13,210 nucleotides of DNA from Nitrospira sp. ST-bin4 (GCA_002083565.1 MSXM01000019.1:1-13210), one strand, 5' to 3'. Counted from the first letter of the stretch, positions 1 through 6,729 are shown. Program-made: numbers and translations. The notes: generated by a model not told the origin, from the letters alone.

Positions 1-288
1 TCTCGCCCATTTGTACGCGCCTCCCGCAATCGGAATCTGCGAGGATAGCTCCGCATACACGGTCGCCACCAGCATTTGCATCACCAGACAGAGTGCCAGC
101 GCGGGAAACCAGCCGCCCCCTGTGACGACCGTCTGTACGCCGATGATGGCGTACAGCCCGGCCACCGGGGAGACGGTCGCAAAGCCGATGGTGAGGCTGT
201 TCCAGAGACTGAGGCTGCGGTGGAGTGTTCCGGGAGCACTCGTCGCGGCAACGGACGCAGGCGTATCCGGACCATCCGTCATGCGCAT
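1..288 (-). CDS. APC-family permease, N-terminal part (cut by window edge)
   Basis: The reverse strand from 288 to base 1 is open and encodes 96 residues of an inner-membrane amino acid/polyamine/organocation permease (AA_permease_2 type). After a polar N-terminus of about 25 residues, the first membrane helix carries the family signature GFATVSPVAGLY (residues 35-46). A second hydrophobic helix follows and then AELSSQIPIAGGAYKWA, matching the conserved AE(L)xxxxPxAGGxYxW segment of the family. The rest lies left of the window. Three in-frame ATGs are possible, at 297, 288 and 282. I chose 288 because AGGG sits about 9 bases upstream; 282 is attractive because it overlaps the stop of the leader ORF (ATGA). 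A TAG closes the frame further upstream, so no start lies near the strong AAGGAGG at 379-385. The guanidine-I riboswitch in its leader makes guanidine, or a related guanidinium compound, the likely substrate. That substrate is inferred, not shown by the protein sequence. Confidence 0.9.
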   Translation of the reverse strand, partial: MRMTDGPDTPASVAATSAPGTLHRSLSLWNSLTIGFATVSPVAGLYAIIGVQTVVTGGGWFPALALCLVMQMLVATVYAELSSQIPIAGGAYKWAR

Positions 289-371
289 GGCAGACATCCC
301 TGGCGTGGCAGCAGGTCTGACTGTCCGGTACGAAGAGAACTATGGAGTGGAGATACGGATTGGAGATGCAT
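279..371 (-). CDS. Possible 30-codon leader ORF coupled to the permease
   Basis: An ATG at 371 lies 7 bases downstream of AAGGAGG (379-385), by far the best ribosome binding site in this leader. It opens a 30-codon frame ending in TGA at 279-281. That stop overlaps the permease ATG at 280-282 in an ATGA arrangement, typical of translational coupling. The peptide (begins MHLQSVSPLHSS, ends CLPCA) has no recognisable domain or signal peptide. It could be a coupling leader that makes permease translation depend on the riboswitch-controlled Shine-Dalgarno. Alternatively, a one- or two-base indel may separate the true permease start from its body, because the two frames differ. I cannot tell these apart from the sequence. 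Confidence 0.4.
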   Translation of the reverse strand: MHLQSVSPLHSSLRTGQSDLLPRQGCLPCA

Positions 372-376
372 CACGA

Positions 377-430
377 AGCCTCCTTGCCGAGCGGGTTAAA
401 TTCCGAAAGGGCCATGTACCTGCGTACATG
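377..430 (-). promoter_or_regulatory. Candidate riboswitch expression platform (hairpin plus SD)
   Basis: Directly after the aptamer the minus strand has a perfect 7-bp hairpin, CATGTAC-GCAG-GTACATG (413-430), and then the AAGGAGG ribosome binding site (379-385). The segment CAAGGAGGCT (377-386) can pair over 10 positions, two of them G-U, with GGCTTCCTTG (505-514) inside the aptamer. In the folded aptamer the CTTCC part pairs instead with GGGAG just downstream of it. This suggests that ligand binding frees the Shine-Dalgarno, a translational ON switch. No U-rich terminator is visible. The pairing is seen in the sequence; the mechanism is inferred. Confidence 0.45.
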
Positions 431-530
431 ATCTCCCGGGCTTTTATCCCTCCGTGGAGCCTCGTCATGCGAGACCGGAAACTCTTGGACCAGACACCTC
501 CCCTCAAGGAAGCCGGAACCCTAGTTTCCC
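430..530 (-). ncRNA. Guanidine-I riboswitch (ykkC-yxkD class aptamer)
   Basis: Read on the minus strand, this stretch contains the hallmark conserved blocks of the ykkC-yxkD RNA in the right order. They are CTAGGGTTCCG (511-521), CTGGTCCAAGAG (483-494; usual consensus CTGGTCCGAGAG), ACGGAGGG, and GGATAAAAGCCCGGGAGA ending at 431. Between the blocks are two variable hairpins, CTTCC-TTGA-GGGGAG and a CGGTCTCG/CGAGGCTC-type arm. Subtype 1 of this class senses free guanidinium and normally turns on exporters, carboxylases, hydrolases and transporters of guanidine. The ACGGAGGGATAAAAGCCC core favours subtype 1 over the ppGpp and PRPP variants, though I judge this by memory of the consensus. It is oriented with, and about 140 bases upstream of, the APC permease. 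Confidence 0.93.
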
Positions 531-540
531 TTTCGAGGCT

Positions 541-570
541 ATTGTCACGATCTTGCTGCGGCAAAGTCAA
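541..570 (-). promoter_or_regulatory. Sigma70-like promoter of the riboswitch-permease transcript
   Basis: On the minus strand, TTGACT (565-570) and GACAAT (541-546) are separated by 18 bases. The implied start near 533-534 leaves a few bases before the conserved aptamer begins, as expected for a riboswitch leader. It lies between the end of the SUI1 gene and the aptamer. Confidence 0.6.
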
Positions 571-637
571 GAAAATTTTCACCCGGCCGTCAACATTGGT
601 TCCGTCGTGATGCTGAGCGCTTGTTGAACTGAGAGGG

Positions 638-1030
638 TTACCCTCCGGCGAAAACCGGACGGAATCCGGCCTCGGTGAGAATACGGGCAATCGCGTCACG
701 CTGATCTCCCTGGATCTCGATCCGGCCCTCTTTGACCGTGCCTCCTGCTCCACAGACCTTCTGCATCTGCTTGGCGAGGAGTTCTTTCTCCGCCTGGCCA
801 ATTCCGACAAACCCTGTGACCACCGTGACAGTCTTCCCGCCGCGGTGCGCTGTCTGGCGAAGGATATCCACGCGCCCGCGACCCTTCTTGGGTGCGGCGG
901 ATAGGGACGCACTCTCGTCGCCAGGTTCCCTGGGTGAAGCTGCTGGTCGGGGCGCCTGCTTCAGCGCGGCGAACGGATTGGCCCACTTGACGGGCCCACC
1001 GTCGGTGGGAAGGCGTTTCTTGTCTTTCAT
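638..1030 (-). CDS. yciH: SUI1/eIF1-like translation initiation factor (YciH family)
   Basis: This encodes 130 residues. The N-terminal part (about 1-50) is polar, low-complexity and probably disordered. The C-terminal 75 residues are a complete SUI1 domain, with the family pattern KGRGRVDILRQTAHRGGKTV, then VTGF, then the region running from KELLAKQMQKVCGAGGTVKEG to IEIQGDQRDAIARIL and the closing GFRPVFAGG. Bacterial YciH proteins are related to eukaryotic eIF1 and bind the small ribosomal subunit; their physiological role is not well settled. The ATG at 1030 is preferred because GGAG lies 10 bases upstream and the homologous region plus a typical linker fits. The frame stays open to 1189, but that extension looks non-coding. 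The gene ends about 65 bases before the riboswitch promoter, with no clear terminator between. Confidence 0.92.
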   Translation of the reverse strand: MKDKKRLPTDGGPVKWANPFAALKQAPRPAASPREPGDESASLSAAPKKGRGRVDILRQTAHRGGKTVTVVTGFVGIGQAEKELLAKQMQKVCGAGGTVKEGRIEIQGDQRDAIARILTEAGFRPVFAGG

Positions 1031-1050
1031 GGGGTATTTGCTCCGGGGGA

Positions 1051-1079
1051 AGGCTACATCGAAGCGGATTCCAGGACAA
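1051..1079 (-). promoter_or_regulatory. Weak promoter candidate for the SUI1 gene
   Basis: On the minus strand, TTGTCC (1074-1079) is followed after 17 bases by TAGCCT (1051-1056). The same -10 hexamer occurs in the candidate promoter of the cassette at 6730-6758. The match is modest and the implied leader is very short. Confidence 0.25.
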
Positions 1080-1241
1080 GGGCTTTGAGATCTGCTCGCC
1101 ACGCACTGAGAAAGCTCTGTGACGAAGGAAACGACTCTCGACCCTCGATTCTTTCCGAATCTCTGAAATGAGACCAACACTTGCCCCATAGCGGGTGTTA
1201 GAGTGAAAGAGTCATAAACAATTTAAAGCATGGGGGTTCTG

Positions 1242-1595
1242 ATGCATGTGATGAGAAGTATTGCGTTCATGGGATTAGGAATTGCATTAACCGGCTATCT
1301 GAGCGGAGCACCAGTCTTCGCAGCCGATAAACCAATAGAGGATGGATCGAAGATCATGATCACGTCTCCTAAGGCCGGGGACAAGGTCAGTGACAGTTTT
1401 GAGCTGAAATACGAGTTGACCAAGGGCTCGCAAGCTGTCCATGCCCACGTCTTCGTGGACAACGAGTATCAGAAGGGTTTTAGCGGAACATTCAAGGGGC
1501 TGAGCAAGGGAACGCACCAGATCACCGTGACGGGCGCCACGAAGGATCACGCCCTCGTCGCTGCCAGCCAGACTATTACCGTCGACGTGCAGTAG
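1242..1595 (+). CDS. Small exported Ig-like protein, DUF4399-like
   Basis: This encodes 117 residues with a clear N-terminal signal peptide: basic start MHVMRS, a hydrophobic core to about residue 25, then cleavage near PVFA/AD. The mature part (about 90 residues) reads as one beta-sandwich. It has SPKAGDKVSDSFELKYEL, then AVHAHVFVDNE with two histidines, then GLSKGTHQITV, KDHALV and a final strand SQTITVDVQ. The order 'P-G-V...F...H.H..(V)D...L..G.H.I.V....H' resembles DUF4399-type periplasmic proteins, but the match is by eye. I chose ATG 1242 because GGGGGT lies just upstream; an ATG at 1230 in the same frame has poor spacing. The gene runs divergently from the SUI1 gene. No function is known to me; conserved histidines would allow metal binding, which is speculation. 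Confidence 0.85.
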   Translation: MHVMRSIAFMGLGIALTGYLSGAPVFAADKPIEDGSKIMITSPKAGDKVSDSFELKYELTKGSQAVHAHVFVDNEYQKGFSGTFKGLSKGTHQITVTGATKDHALVAASQTITVDVQ

Positions 1596-2007
1596 TACTC
1601 AAACCGGCCGGCTTCAAGCCGCCAGGGTCTTGTGAAAACTTGGCCCTGGCGCGCATGGTTCCGCCATGATTTCTTTCCTGCCGATGGTCAGCTTCAGCCT
1701 CCCAGCCATGACAGTCACGAGTTCGGTAGTCGCGTGAACGAAATTATTCCACTCTCAGCCGAGTGGCCCGATCAACATCTCGCGGATGTGAGGCAGACCC
1801 CTCTGAGTGAACAGCGGGGATGCGACTGCGTCATAGGAGCGTGGAGGAACGGACGGCACTGTCATGCCACATGCTGACCCACCAACGGAGTGACGGATGG
1901 ATATGGTGCTGTGCCTCTTGATGAGAGCCTTCAGGATGGACGACACGATTTCTGTTTCTCATCGTGGGGCGTTTGGAATATGCACTAACCTTCAGTTGGC
2001 TTCACGT
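1596..2007. other. Intergenic region, no gene seen
   Basis: I see no convincing gene here. An inverted repeat, CGCCAGGG...CCCTGGCG (1620-1627 and 1644-1651), follows the Ig-like gene and may end its transcript, but it has no following T-run. A minus-strand frame (1755-1946) begins MSSILKAL and then loses any resemblance to a family. It has no good ribosome binding site at its start. Confidence 0.5.
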
Positions 2008-2027
2008 AGCCCAACAGCCTGTTGGCT
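2008..2027. repeat. Inverted repeat overlapping a -35 box (operator-like)
   Basis: AGCCCAACA (2008-2016) and TGTTGGCT (2020-2027) form an imperfect palindrome with one extra C in the left arm and a GCC centre. The right arm overlaps the -35 hexamer TTGGCT of the next promoter exactly, which is where a repressor or activator site would be expected. Confidence 0.35.
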
Positions 2028-2050
2028 CGGCCAGTGGGAAAGCGTATAAT
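2022..2050 (+). promoter_or_regulatory. Strong sigma70-like promoter for the small Cys-rich gene
   Basis: TTGGCT (2022-2027) and a perfect TATAAT (2045-2050) are separated by 17 bases. The implied start near 2057 gives a leader of about 35 bases before ATG 2092, which has GGTGGAG just upstream. Confidence 0.75.
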
Positions 2051-2091
2051 GAACTGAGTTTAAGCATAGACCAACTCACGAAGGTGGAGTT

Positions 2092-2349
2092 ATGACGCGT
2101 ACACTGCTCGCCACATTCTTGGGGCTTCTAATCCTGAACACCATGTTACCGCTCAGCATCGCCTCCGAACAAAGTTCTCTCTTGAAAAAAGTTAGGTTGA
2201 TAGAGAAAGGTGTGCCGCCATATTTTCAAGCCCCGGGGTGGGTCTGCACCACGCCGTATGGTTGGTGCTATCTTCAATACTGGCAACCGCCGGGTAGCGG
2301 CTGCGTATGCTTTTTCCCGTATGGAGCCGCGCAAGGAGTCGCAAGATAG
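2092..2349 (+). CDS. Small secreted cysteine- and aromatic-rich protein
   Basis: This encodes 85 residues. Residues 1-24 are a signal peptide (MTRTLLATFLGLLILNTMLP, cleavage near SIAS/EQ). The mature peptide has a short basic helix-like stretch (LLKKVRLIEKG). It then has a compact core with four cysteines (C52, C59, C71, C73) and many aromatics: PGWVCTTPYGWCYLQYW, then a PPGSGCVCFFPYG segment. Two PYG motifs recur. There is one good promoter and a GGTGGAG ribosome binding site 4 bases before ATG, so it is very likely expressed although short. The cysteines suggest one or two disulphides in the periplasm or outside the cell. I do not recognise the family. Its TAG stop (2347-2349) directly abuts the stop of the convergent large gene, with no bases between them. 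Confidence 0.75.
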   Translation: MTRTLLATFLGLLILNTMLPLSIASEQSSLLKKVRLIEKGVPPYFQAPGWVCTTPYGWCYLQYWQPPGSGCVCFFPYGAAQGVAR

Positions 2350-5331
2350 TCATTTCCCAGCAGAGGCTTTCGATGAATCACATGGCATAATCACCACATC
2401 GTGAGAGTCTATGCCATTGGGAGTCACGACAGAAATGGGAACCCGCACTATATTTTCAAGCCCACCTGATTTCTTTGCGCTGAGATCGATGGGACTCTCA
2501 AAAGTAGCCTCCAGTAAGTAGATAGAAGATGCTTGATCGTTTTTCCAGATAACTTTCTCGTCTTTCGGTCTGTTCCCTGCCCAATACACTTCAAAACTTG
2601 CGGCGGTCTTTTTTAGTATCGAATCTTCTTTCTTTCGGTACTCGTCGTTAAATTTTTTCATGTCGTGAGGGAATTTCTTCATGAGATCATTGGAGGCCTC
2701 TTCAAGTTTCGATTTGAGTTCTAGGAAATTAGGTACTGCCAAGTATGCACCTTCAATAGCAAAGGAAACTTTCGTATTTCTGCTACACGCGTACAAACTT
2801 GCGGGAGTCACTGCGTGGATTTTCGGTGGGAAAGAGGTTGAATTCATTTCATCTCCAGGCTCTGCTGAAACGATTGGCCCATCACATTCAATTGGAATGT
2901 CACTTGGAATATTTTCCCCTTCAGAAGTCTTCTTCACTTTATACCTGTGTCCATAGAACATGACCTCGGCAGTTACTTGTTGTCCTCTCGTTGCAACCAA
3001 GAGAGATGTCTTCCGGGCATGCCTTTCAGGAGAGCCTTGTTTTTCCGCTCCAAAAAAATGATCAAGCGTAAAGTGAGCTGTGATACCTTCCATCCCTGGA
3101 AGAACCGTAATCTGGTCTCCCTTTACTCCTTCCCAATATACTTCAGCATCTCTCCAGAGGTTGTCTCCTTGAATGACAAACGTGACCTCTCGACTGCATG
3201 CAGACACGGCTGAAGGGTAAATTCTTGTGATGATACTATTTGCCGGCCCTTGCCCCCATGGGCCTTGAAACTCGGTCATGAGTGCGCCAGTCAAGCTTTC
3301 GAGGTCGGGAGGGGTCAACAGCGGAATACGTACCTTGATGTTACGAATTTGCTCAACAGGTTTCTTAATCGCTTCCGATGTTCCATTCCAATTCTCAACC
3401 CAGACTGTTCTCAATTGTATTGGTATGAAAGGCCACCAGCCAGGGATCGAGAGGTCTGCTGCCACATCGTACGAAGCAACAACATGCTCTAACTCCCTAT
3501 TTTTAGAATGCGTTCTATACTTTGGCCCGAACACCCATCCGAATGTTGGGCACCCATTCTTCCCCCAGATTTCACACTCTTTCCCCTGTGGCGTTCTGCT
3601 TGGAATTCTCTTACTTGCATCCTCCGTTTTCTGACCACCCTGAGGTACTGGAGGGGAATTGCCAACGTCACTTGCTTGAGAAGCATCCTTCTGTGGACTT
3701 GCTGAATCTGCTTTAGAAAATGCATCATGTGTACGGCTCGAAAATCCTACAACAAGTGGAATTCGCTCGAGACCCTCCAACGTTTCCTTTGCATTTCCCA
3801 ACATATCGACATTAGCTTTTTCTGCCCCCCCGTTCGGTTGTAGCGCCAGGGCCATTTCTAATGTCGTGGTTGCAGATAGCACATTCGAAACGCGCTGCGT
3901 TACTTCGCTGGGTGTAATTGCATAAGCATAAGGCACTTGATCCCTAAGTAATAAGTCTAGCTTCTCGTTGAATTCGCTGGGCACGTGGTTATGGTTGGTC
4001 AAATATTCGAATCTCTCCCTAAGATCTGGGCAATCATTTTTTATAGCGTGATGAATAATGGTAAGTGGACCACCCAGGTTTGAGCCTGCTGTAAGAAGCG
4101 TGCGGACATCCTCATTTTTAGACATCGCATTGAGTGTGTGTGTGTACCTTGTAGACCTATCCTGCTCTTCCTTCACAGGCTTTAAGGAAGCAGCTAGATA
4201 TGGCACAAGAGTGTAAACCCTAACCGCGCTGTCGTAGAGATCCTTATTCTCCTTTATGGACCTGCAGAGCTGATTCAAATGATTGGTCTGATCTTGGTCA
4301 GATCTTAGGCTTTGTTCTGCCATGCCTTTCCAATCCTGCAACAATTCCTTTATCTTGTATGATTGCTGGAGATATGTCTCGACATGCGCTTTTGAATGAG
4401 GAGGCGTAGCTATCCTTAGTAGCCACATTTCCTGCCTGGAGACGCCTCTAGGAAGGAGCTCCATTACGTCAAGGAGCTCACCACGCCGCGCTAACCATTG
4501 ATAGCGGGGATCTTCATTTTCTTGGAAGTGTAGAGGAGTTGCTTTTCCTTTTCTTGAGATTGCAGGATTTAGCCCAAGTGTGGCATGGCCTAGCCAAGCC
4601 AGATAGATACTTGCCACATCTGCTGGATCGAGGGGGGGAGGAGTCACTGTTAGCTCGGCAATACCAAATTTATTAGGAAATTGCCCTGGGAATACGGTTG
4701 CGTGAAATTGCAGCCGATAGAGAGCTTGCCCATTGTAGTCGTGTAGATCGTCTAGGGTCGCGCGCGCAAGTGAGGCACGAATGTCATTTCTATATGACTG
4801 AAGTTCTCTGAACCGCTCTTGAGGGTAACCATCCTTTTGGGGGGTGTTCGACTCAGAGGAAGACACTTGTTCGCTGAGCTTGGTGTCGTTCTTGCCTTGA
4901 GTACTAGTTTGCGTTCCGGTTGACACTGAGCCTTTGCCGGTGGATGTCTCACCCTCCGATACTCCGACTCCCAGCTTTAAGGCGTGGACGGTATCAATGG
5001 CACGCTTAATATGTGGTTGGAATGACACCCCCTCACTCTGCCTTAGGAGTTTCTCCAAATACTCAGTCTCTCGCCGGCGATCATTAATAAGCGCCTCCCT
5101 TGAGTACACCTGCGGAACGCTTAATGTAATTGCTGCTGTCTCTTGTGGTCGATCCCAGTCAATAAGAGACGGCCCATGAATGGCTATCCGATAGCCATAA
5201 AAATAGGTGCAGAGCAGCGCGGCGACGAGGGCGCCGATCCCAATATATACAAGGTAAAGATGACTAGTCAGAAGAGCGGACAGACTCTGTGACAGAAATG
5301 CTCGAATACGATCCCATAGCCCTGACATCAT
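2350..5331 (-). CDS. Large single-pass envelope protein with two IPT/Ig-like repeats
   Basis: This encodes 993 residues. The start ATG 5331 has GGGAGG 6 bases upstream; the longer GTG start at 5352 lies upstream of that site and is rejected. Residues 25-47 form one membrane helix after a short amphipathic N-terminus, so most of the protein should be periplasmic. Residues of about 50-500 are mostly helical and polar, with a low-complexity Ser/Gln/Thr linker near 140-165. A second disordered linker near 545-600 is followed by a Trp-rich beta region (PGWWPFIPIQLRTVWVENW). The last 300 residues hold two related domains (about 700-818 and 835-989). They share IxxxxPxxxxACSR, a V(T/S)F(V/A)I(Q/E)GxxL strand, VYWxG and a closing CD, as in IPT/TIG folds with a possible Cys-Cys link. 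Codon and base use are AT-richer than the neighbours. It is the last gene of a three-gene cassette. I do not recognise it and assign no function. Confidence 0.88.
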   Translation of the reverse strand: MMSGLWDRIRAFLSQSLSALLTSHLYLVYIGIGALVAALLCTYFYGYRIAIHGPSLIDWDRPQETAAITLSVPQVYSREALINDRRRETEYLEKLLRQSEGVSFQPHIKRAIDTVHALKLGVGVSEGETSTGKGSVSTGTQTSTQGKNDTKLSEQVSSSESNTPQKDGYPQERFRELQSYRNDIRASLARATLDDLHDYNGQALYRLQFHATVFPGQFPNKFGIAELTVTPPPLDPADVASIYLAWLGHATLGLNPAISRKGKATPLHFQENEDPRYQWLARRGELLDVMELLPRGVSRQEMWLLRIATPPHSKAHVETYLQQSYKIKELLQDWKGMAEQSLRSDQDQTNHLNQLCRSIKENKDLYDSAVRVYTLVPYLAASLKPVKEEQDRSTRYTHTLNAMSKNEDVRTLLTAGSNLGGPLTIIHHAIKNDCPDLRERFEYLTNHNHVPSEFNEKLDLLLRDQVPYAYAITPSEVTQRVSNVLSATTTLEMALALQPNGGAEKANVDMLGNAKETLEGLERIPLVVGFSSRTHDAFSKADSASPQKDASQASDVGNSPPVPQGGQKTEDASKRIPSRTPQGKECEIWGKNGCPTFGWVFGPKYRTHSKNRELEHVVASYDVAADLSIPGWWPFIPIQLRTVWVENWNGTSEAIKKPVEQIRNIKVRIPLLTPPDLESLTGALMTEFQGPWGQGPANSIITRIYPSAVSACSREVTFVIQGDNLWRDAEVYWEGVKGDQITVLPGMEGITAHFTLDHFFGAEKQGSPERHARKTSLLVATRGQQVTAEVMFYGHRYKVKKTSEGENIPSDIPIECDGPIVSAEPGDEMNSTSFPPKIHAVTPASLYACSRNTKVSFAIEGAYLAVPNFLELKSKLEEASNDLMKKFPHDMKKFNDEYRKKEDSILKKTAASFEVYWAGNRPKDEKVIWKNDQASSIYLLEATFESPIDLSAKKSGGLENIVRVPISVVTPNGIDSHDVVIMPCDSSKASAGK

Positions 5332-5396
5332 CGGGTTCCTCCCGTTGGTCACTATCTACATAGAATAGAGCGGTGCGCTTTTTGCCAACTGCCTCG

Positions 5397-5807
5397 TTAT
5401 GCTTCCATCAGCGCTTCTACGTCCTGCTTCACTTCTTTACATGCTGCGAGGATGGGCTCGGGTTTTGCCGCATAGGCTGCTGCCGCCAGGACGATCAGAT
5501 CGGCCACGAGATCGATGAAGGCTTCTATCTTTTTTATCTTCTTGATCTGGGCGGTGGCCTTATCCACTAGCTTCACGAGTCCTTCTTGCTCAAGGTCAAG
5601 CCCCTGCACCGTTAGCTTCACGGCTTCCAGATATAACGCATTGGCTCTGATCCGCAATGTAACCTCGTCTTGGAACAGTGATTGGGCCTGTGTCGGTTTG
5701 ATCTCGCCTTTATCCAGACCTGACAGGATGCGCGCGTGTGCGGCGTCCGCTGACTTCCCTAAAGAATCTGCCAACTCCTCGACTTCCTGCTTTTTCGAGA
5801 GCGCCAT
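5397..5807 (-). CDS. Small helical protein with one hydrophobic segment
   Basis: This encodes 136 residues, middle gene of the cassette. ATG 5807 has GGGGAGG 6 bases upstream and begins MALSKKQEVEELADSLG; the frame upstream of it looks non-coding. The protein is all-helical by composition: a charged N-terminal half, then a lysine-rich turn (QIKKIKKIE, 88-95), then a hydrophobic stretch (AFIDLVADLIVLAAAAYAA, 96-114), ending in a charged tail. There is no signal peptide. One helix pair plus a single hydrophobic segment could mean peripheral membrane association, a helical-bundle partner of the adjacent lipoprotein, or a pore-type subunit; none is demonstrable here. It follows the lipoprotein gene after 31 bases and precedes the large gene by 65. 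I know no family for it. Confidence 0.85.
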   Translation of the reverse strand: MALSKKQEVEELADSLGKSADAAHARILSGLDKGEIKPTQAQSLFQDEVTLRIRANALYLEAVKLTVQGLDLEQEGLVKLVDKATAQIKKIKKIEAFIDLVADLIVLAAAAYAAKPEPILAACKEVKQDVEALMEA

Positions 5808-5838
5808 ACGTGACCTCCCCGATATGAATACCAACGGA

Positions 5839-6669
5839 TCAGCTGCGGGCTGCTTGGAGATGTACTCTCAGCGCCTGGATATCCTGCGACAGGTTCTTGA
5901 TGAGCGGTTTCAATTCGTCTACGGACAGGTCCTGTGCATGCTTGTGCAACGCACTATGGCCTTCCGCGATCTTCTTAATCCCCTTTTCTGCCGCCGCATA
6001 CTTCACTTCTGCCGCGCTGTACTTCTCTTGCTTGTCCTGGATATATGCCTTTGCCAAGGTCGCCACGATTGGGTCTTGCGGAGGATGAGTTATCATCGAA
6101 ATTTCCAAGAATCCCAAGACGATCTTTTTCTCATTTTCATGGGTCTTCTTATACAATCGAAGGAGATTGTCCATCCCCTCCAGGATTGTCTCAAAATCGT
6201 CCTTCCCTTCCAGGAGCATATCCCGAACCGCGCGCTGCTGTATGCCTGACGTGATCCATTTTGCGATGGTCGTGCCGGTTTTGACGTAGGCGTCGACCTG
6301 TTTACTTTCGATACCAAATGAGGGGTTTTCCTTCACTGCATCGCCGACGGTGCCAATCGATTTAGATAGGTCAAAAGTGTCGTCTCCAGCCAGCTTTGCC
6401 AGGGTTTTCAAATATAATGCTGCCCGGTCATGGAGCTTGATCAGGTCTGGATAGACCTTCTTCCGCCCCGCGTCGTTTGTAGCCTCGACTTCCGCATTGG
6501 TGGGGTCGAGGTAGAGCTTTTCTCGTTCGTAGGTATCGCGAAAGTGGGTGGTCAGTTCCGTGTAGGCCGAGAATTTTGCCGATTCGGAGGCAAACTCGCG
6601 GACCTCTTTCAGATCGACGCAGGCGCTGAGGCAGGCTCCAATACCGAAGAGTGCAATCAGACGCTTCAT
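5839..6669 (-). CDS. Helical lipoprotein, first gene of the cassette
   Basis: This encodes 276 residues. A type II signal peptide (MKRLIALFGIGACLSAC) has lipobox L-S-A-C with the modified cysteine at position 17 and Val next to it. With no Asp at +2, outer-membrane sorting is likely by the E. coli rule, if that rule holds here. The mature protein is almost entirely helical, with long heptad-like stretches (for example residues 20-60 and 205-275). A central weakly hydrophobic part (TGTTIAKWITSGIQQRAVRD) adjoins a charged helix, DMLLEGKDDFETILEGMDNL. AAAGGTGG lies 4 bases before ATG. A candidate promoter at 6730-6758 gives a leader of about 55 bases, and I see none between this gene and the next two, so the three are probably one transcript. 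The family is not recognised. Confidence 0.9.
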   Translation of the reverse strand: MKRLIALFGIGACLSACVDLKEVREFASESAKFSAYTELTTHFRDTYEREKLYLDPTNAEVEATNDAGRKKVYPDLIKLHDRAALYLKTLAKLAGDDTFDLSKSIGTVGDAVKENPSFGIESKQVDAYVKTGTTIAKWITSGIQQRAVRDMLLEGKDDFETILEGMDNLLRLYKKTHENEKKIVLGFLEISMITHPPQDPIVATLAKAYIQDKQEKYSAAEVKYAAAEKGIKKIAEGHSALHKHAQDLSVDELKPLIKNLSQDIQALRVHLQAARS

Positions 6670-6729
6670 GACGCCACCTTTCTATTCTGTTCCTGAAGAC
6701 ACAAGGATATGAGGTCTGCGGATCGGGCT

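Noticed and set aside
11..610. Plus-strand open frame over the permease and riboswitch
   Set aside because: It runs antisense to a clear permease and a conserved RNA element and has no protein-like features.
1620..1651. Inverted repeat CGCCAGGG/CCCTGGCG as a rho-independent terminator
   Set aside because: The loop is 16 bases and no T-run follows on either strand; kept only as a note on the intergenic region.
1632..1877. Plus-strand 81-codon frame in the gap after the Ig-like gene
   Set aside because: No ribosome binding site, no domain, composition not protein-like.
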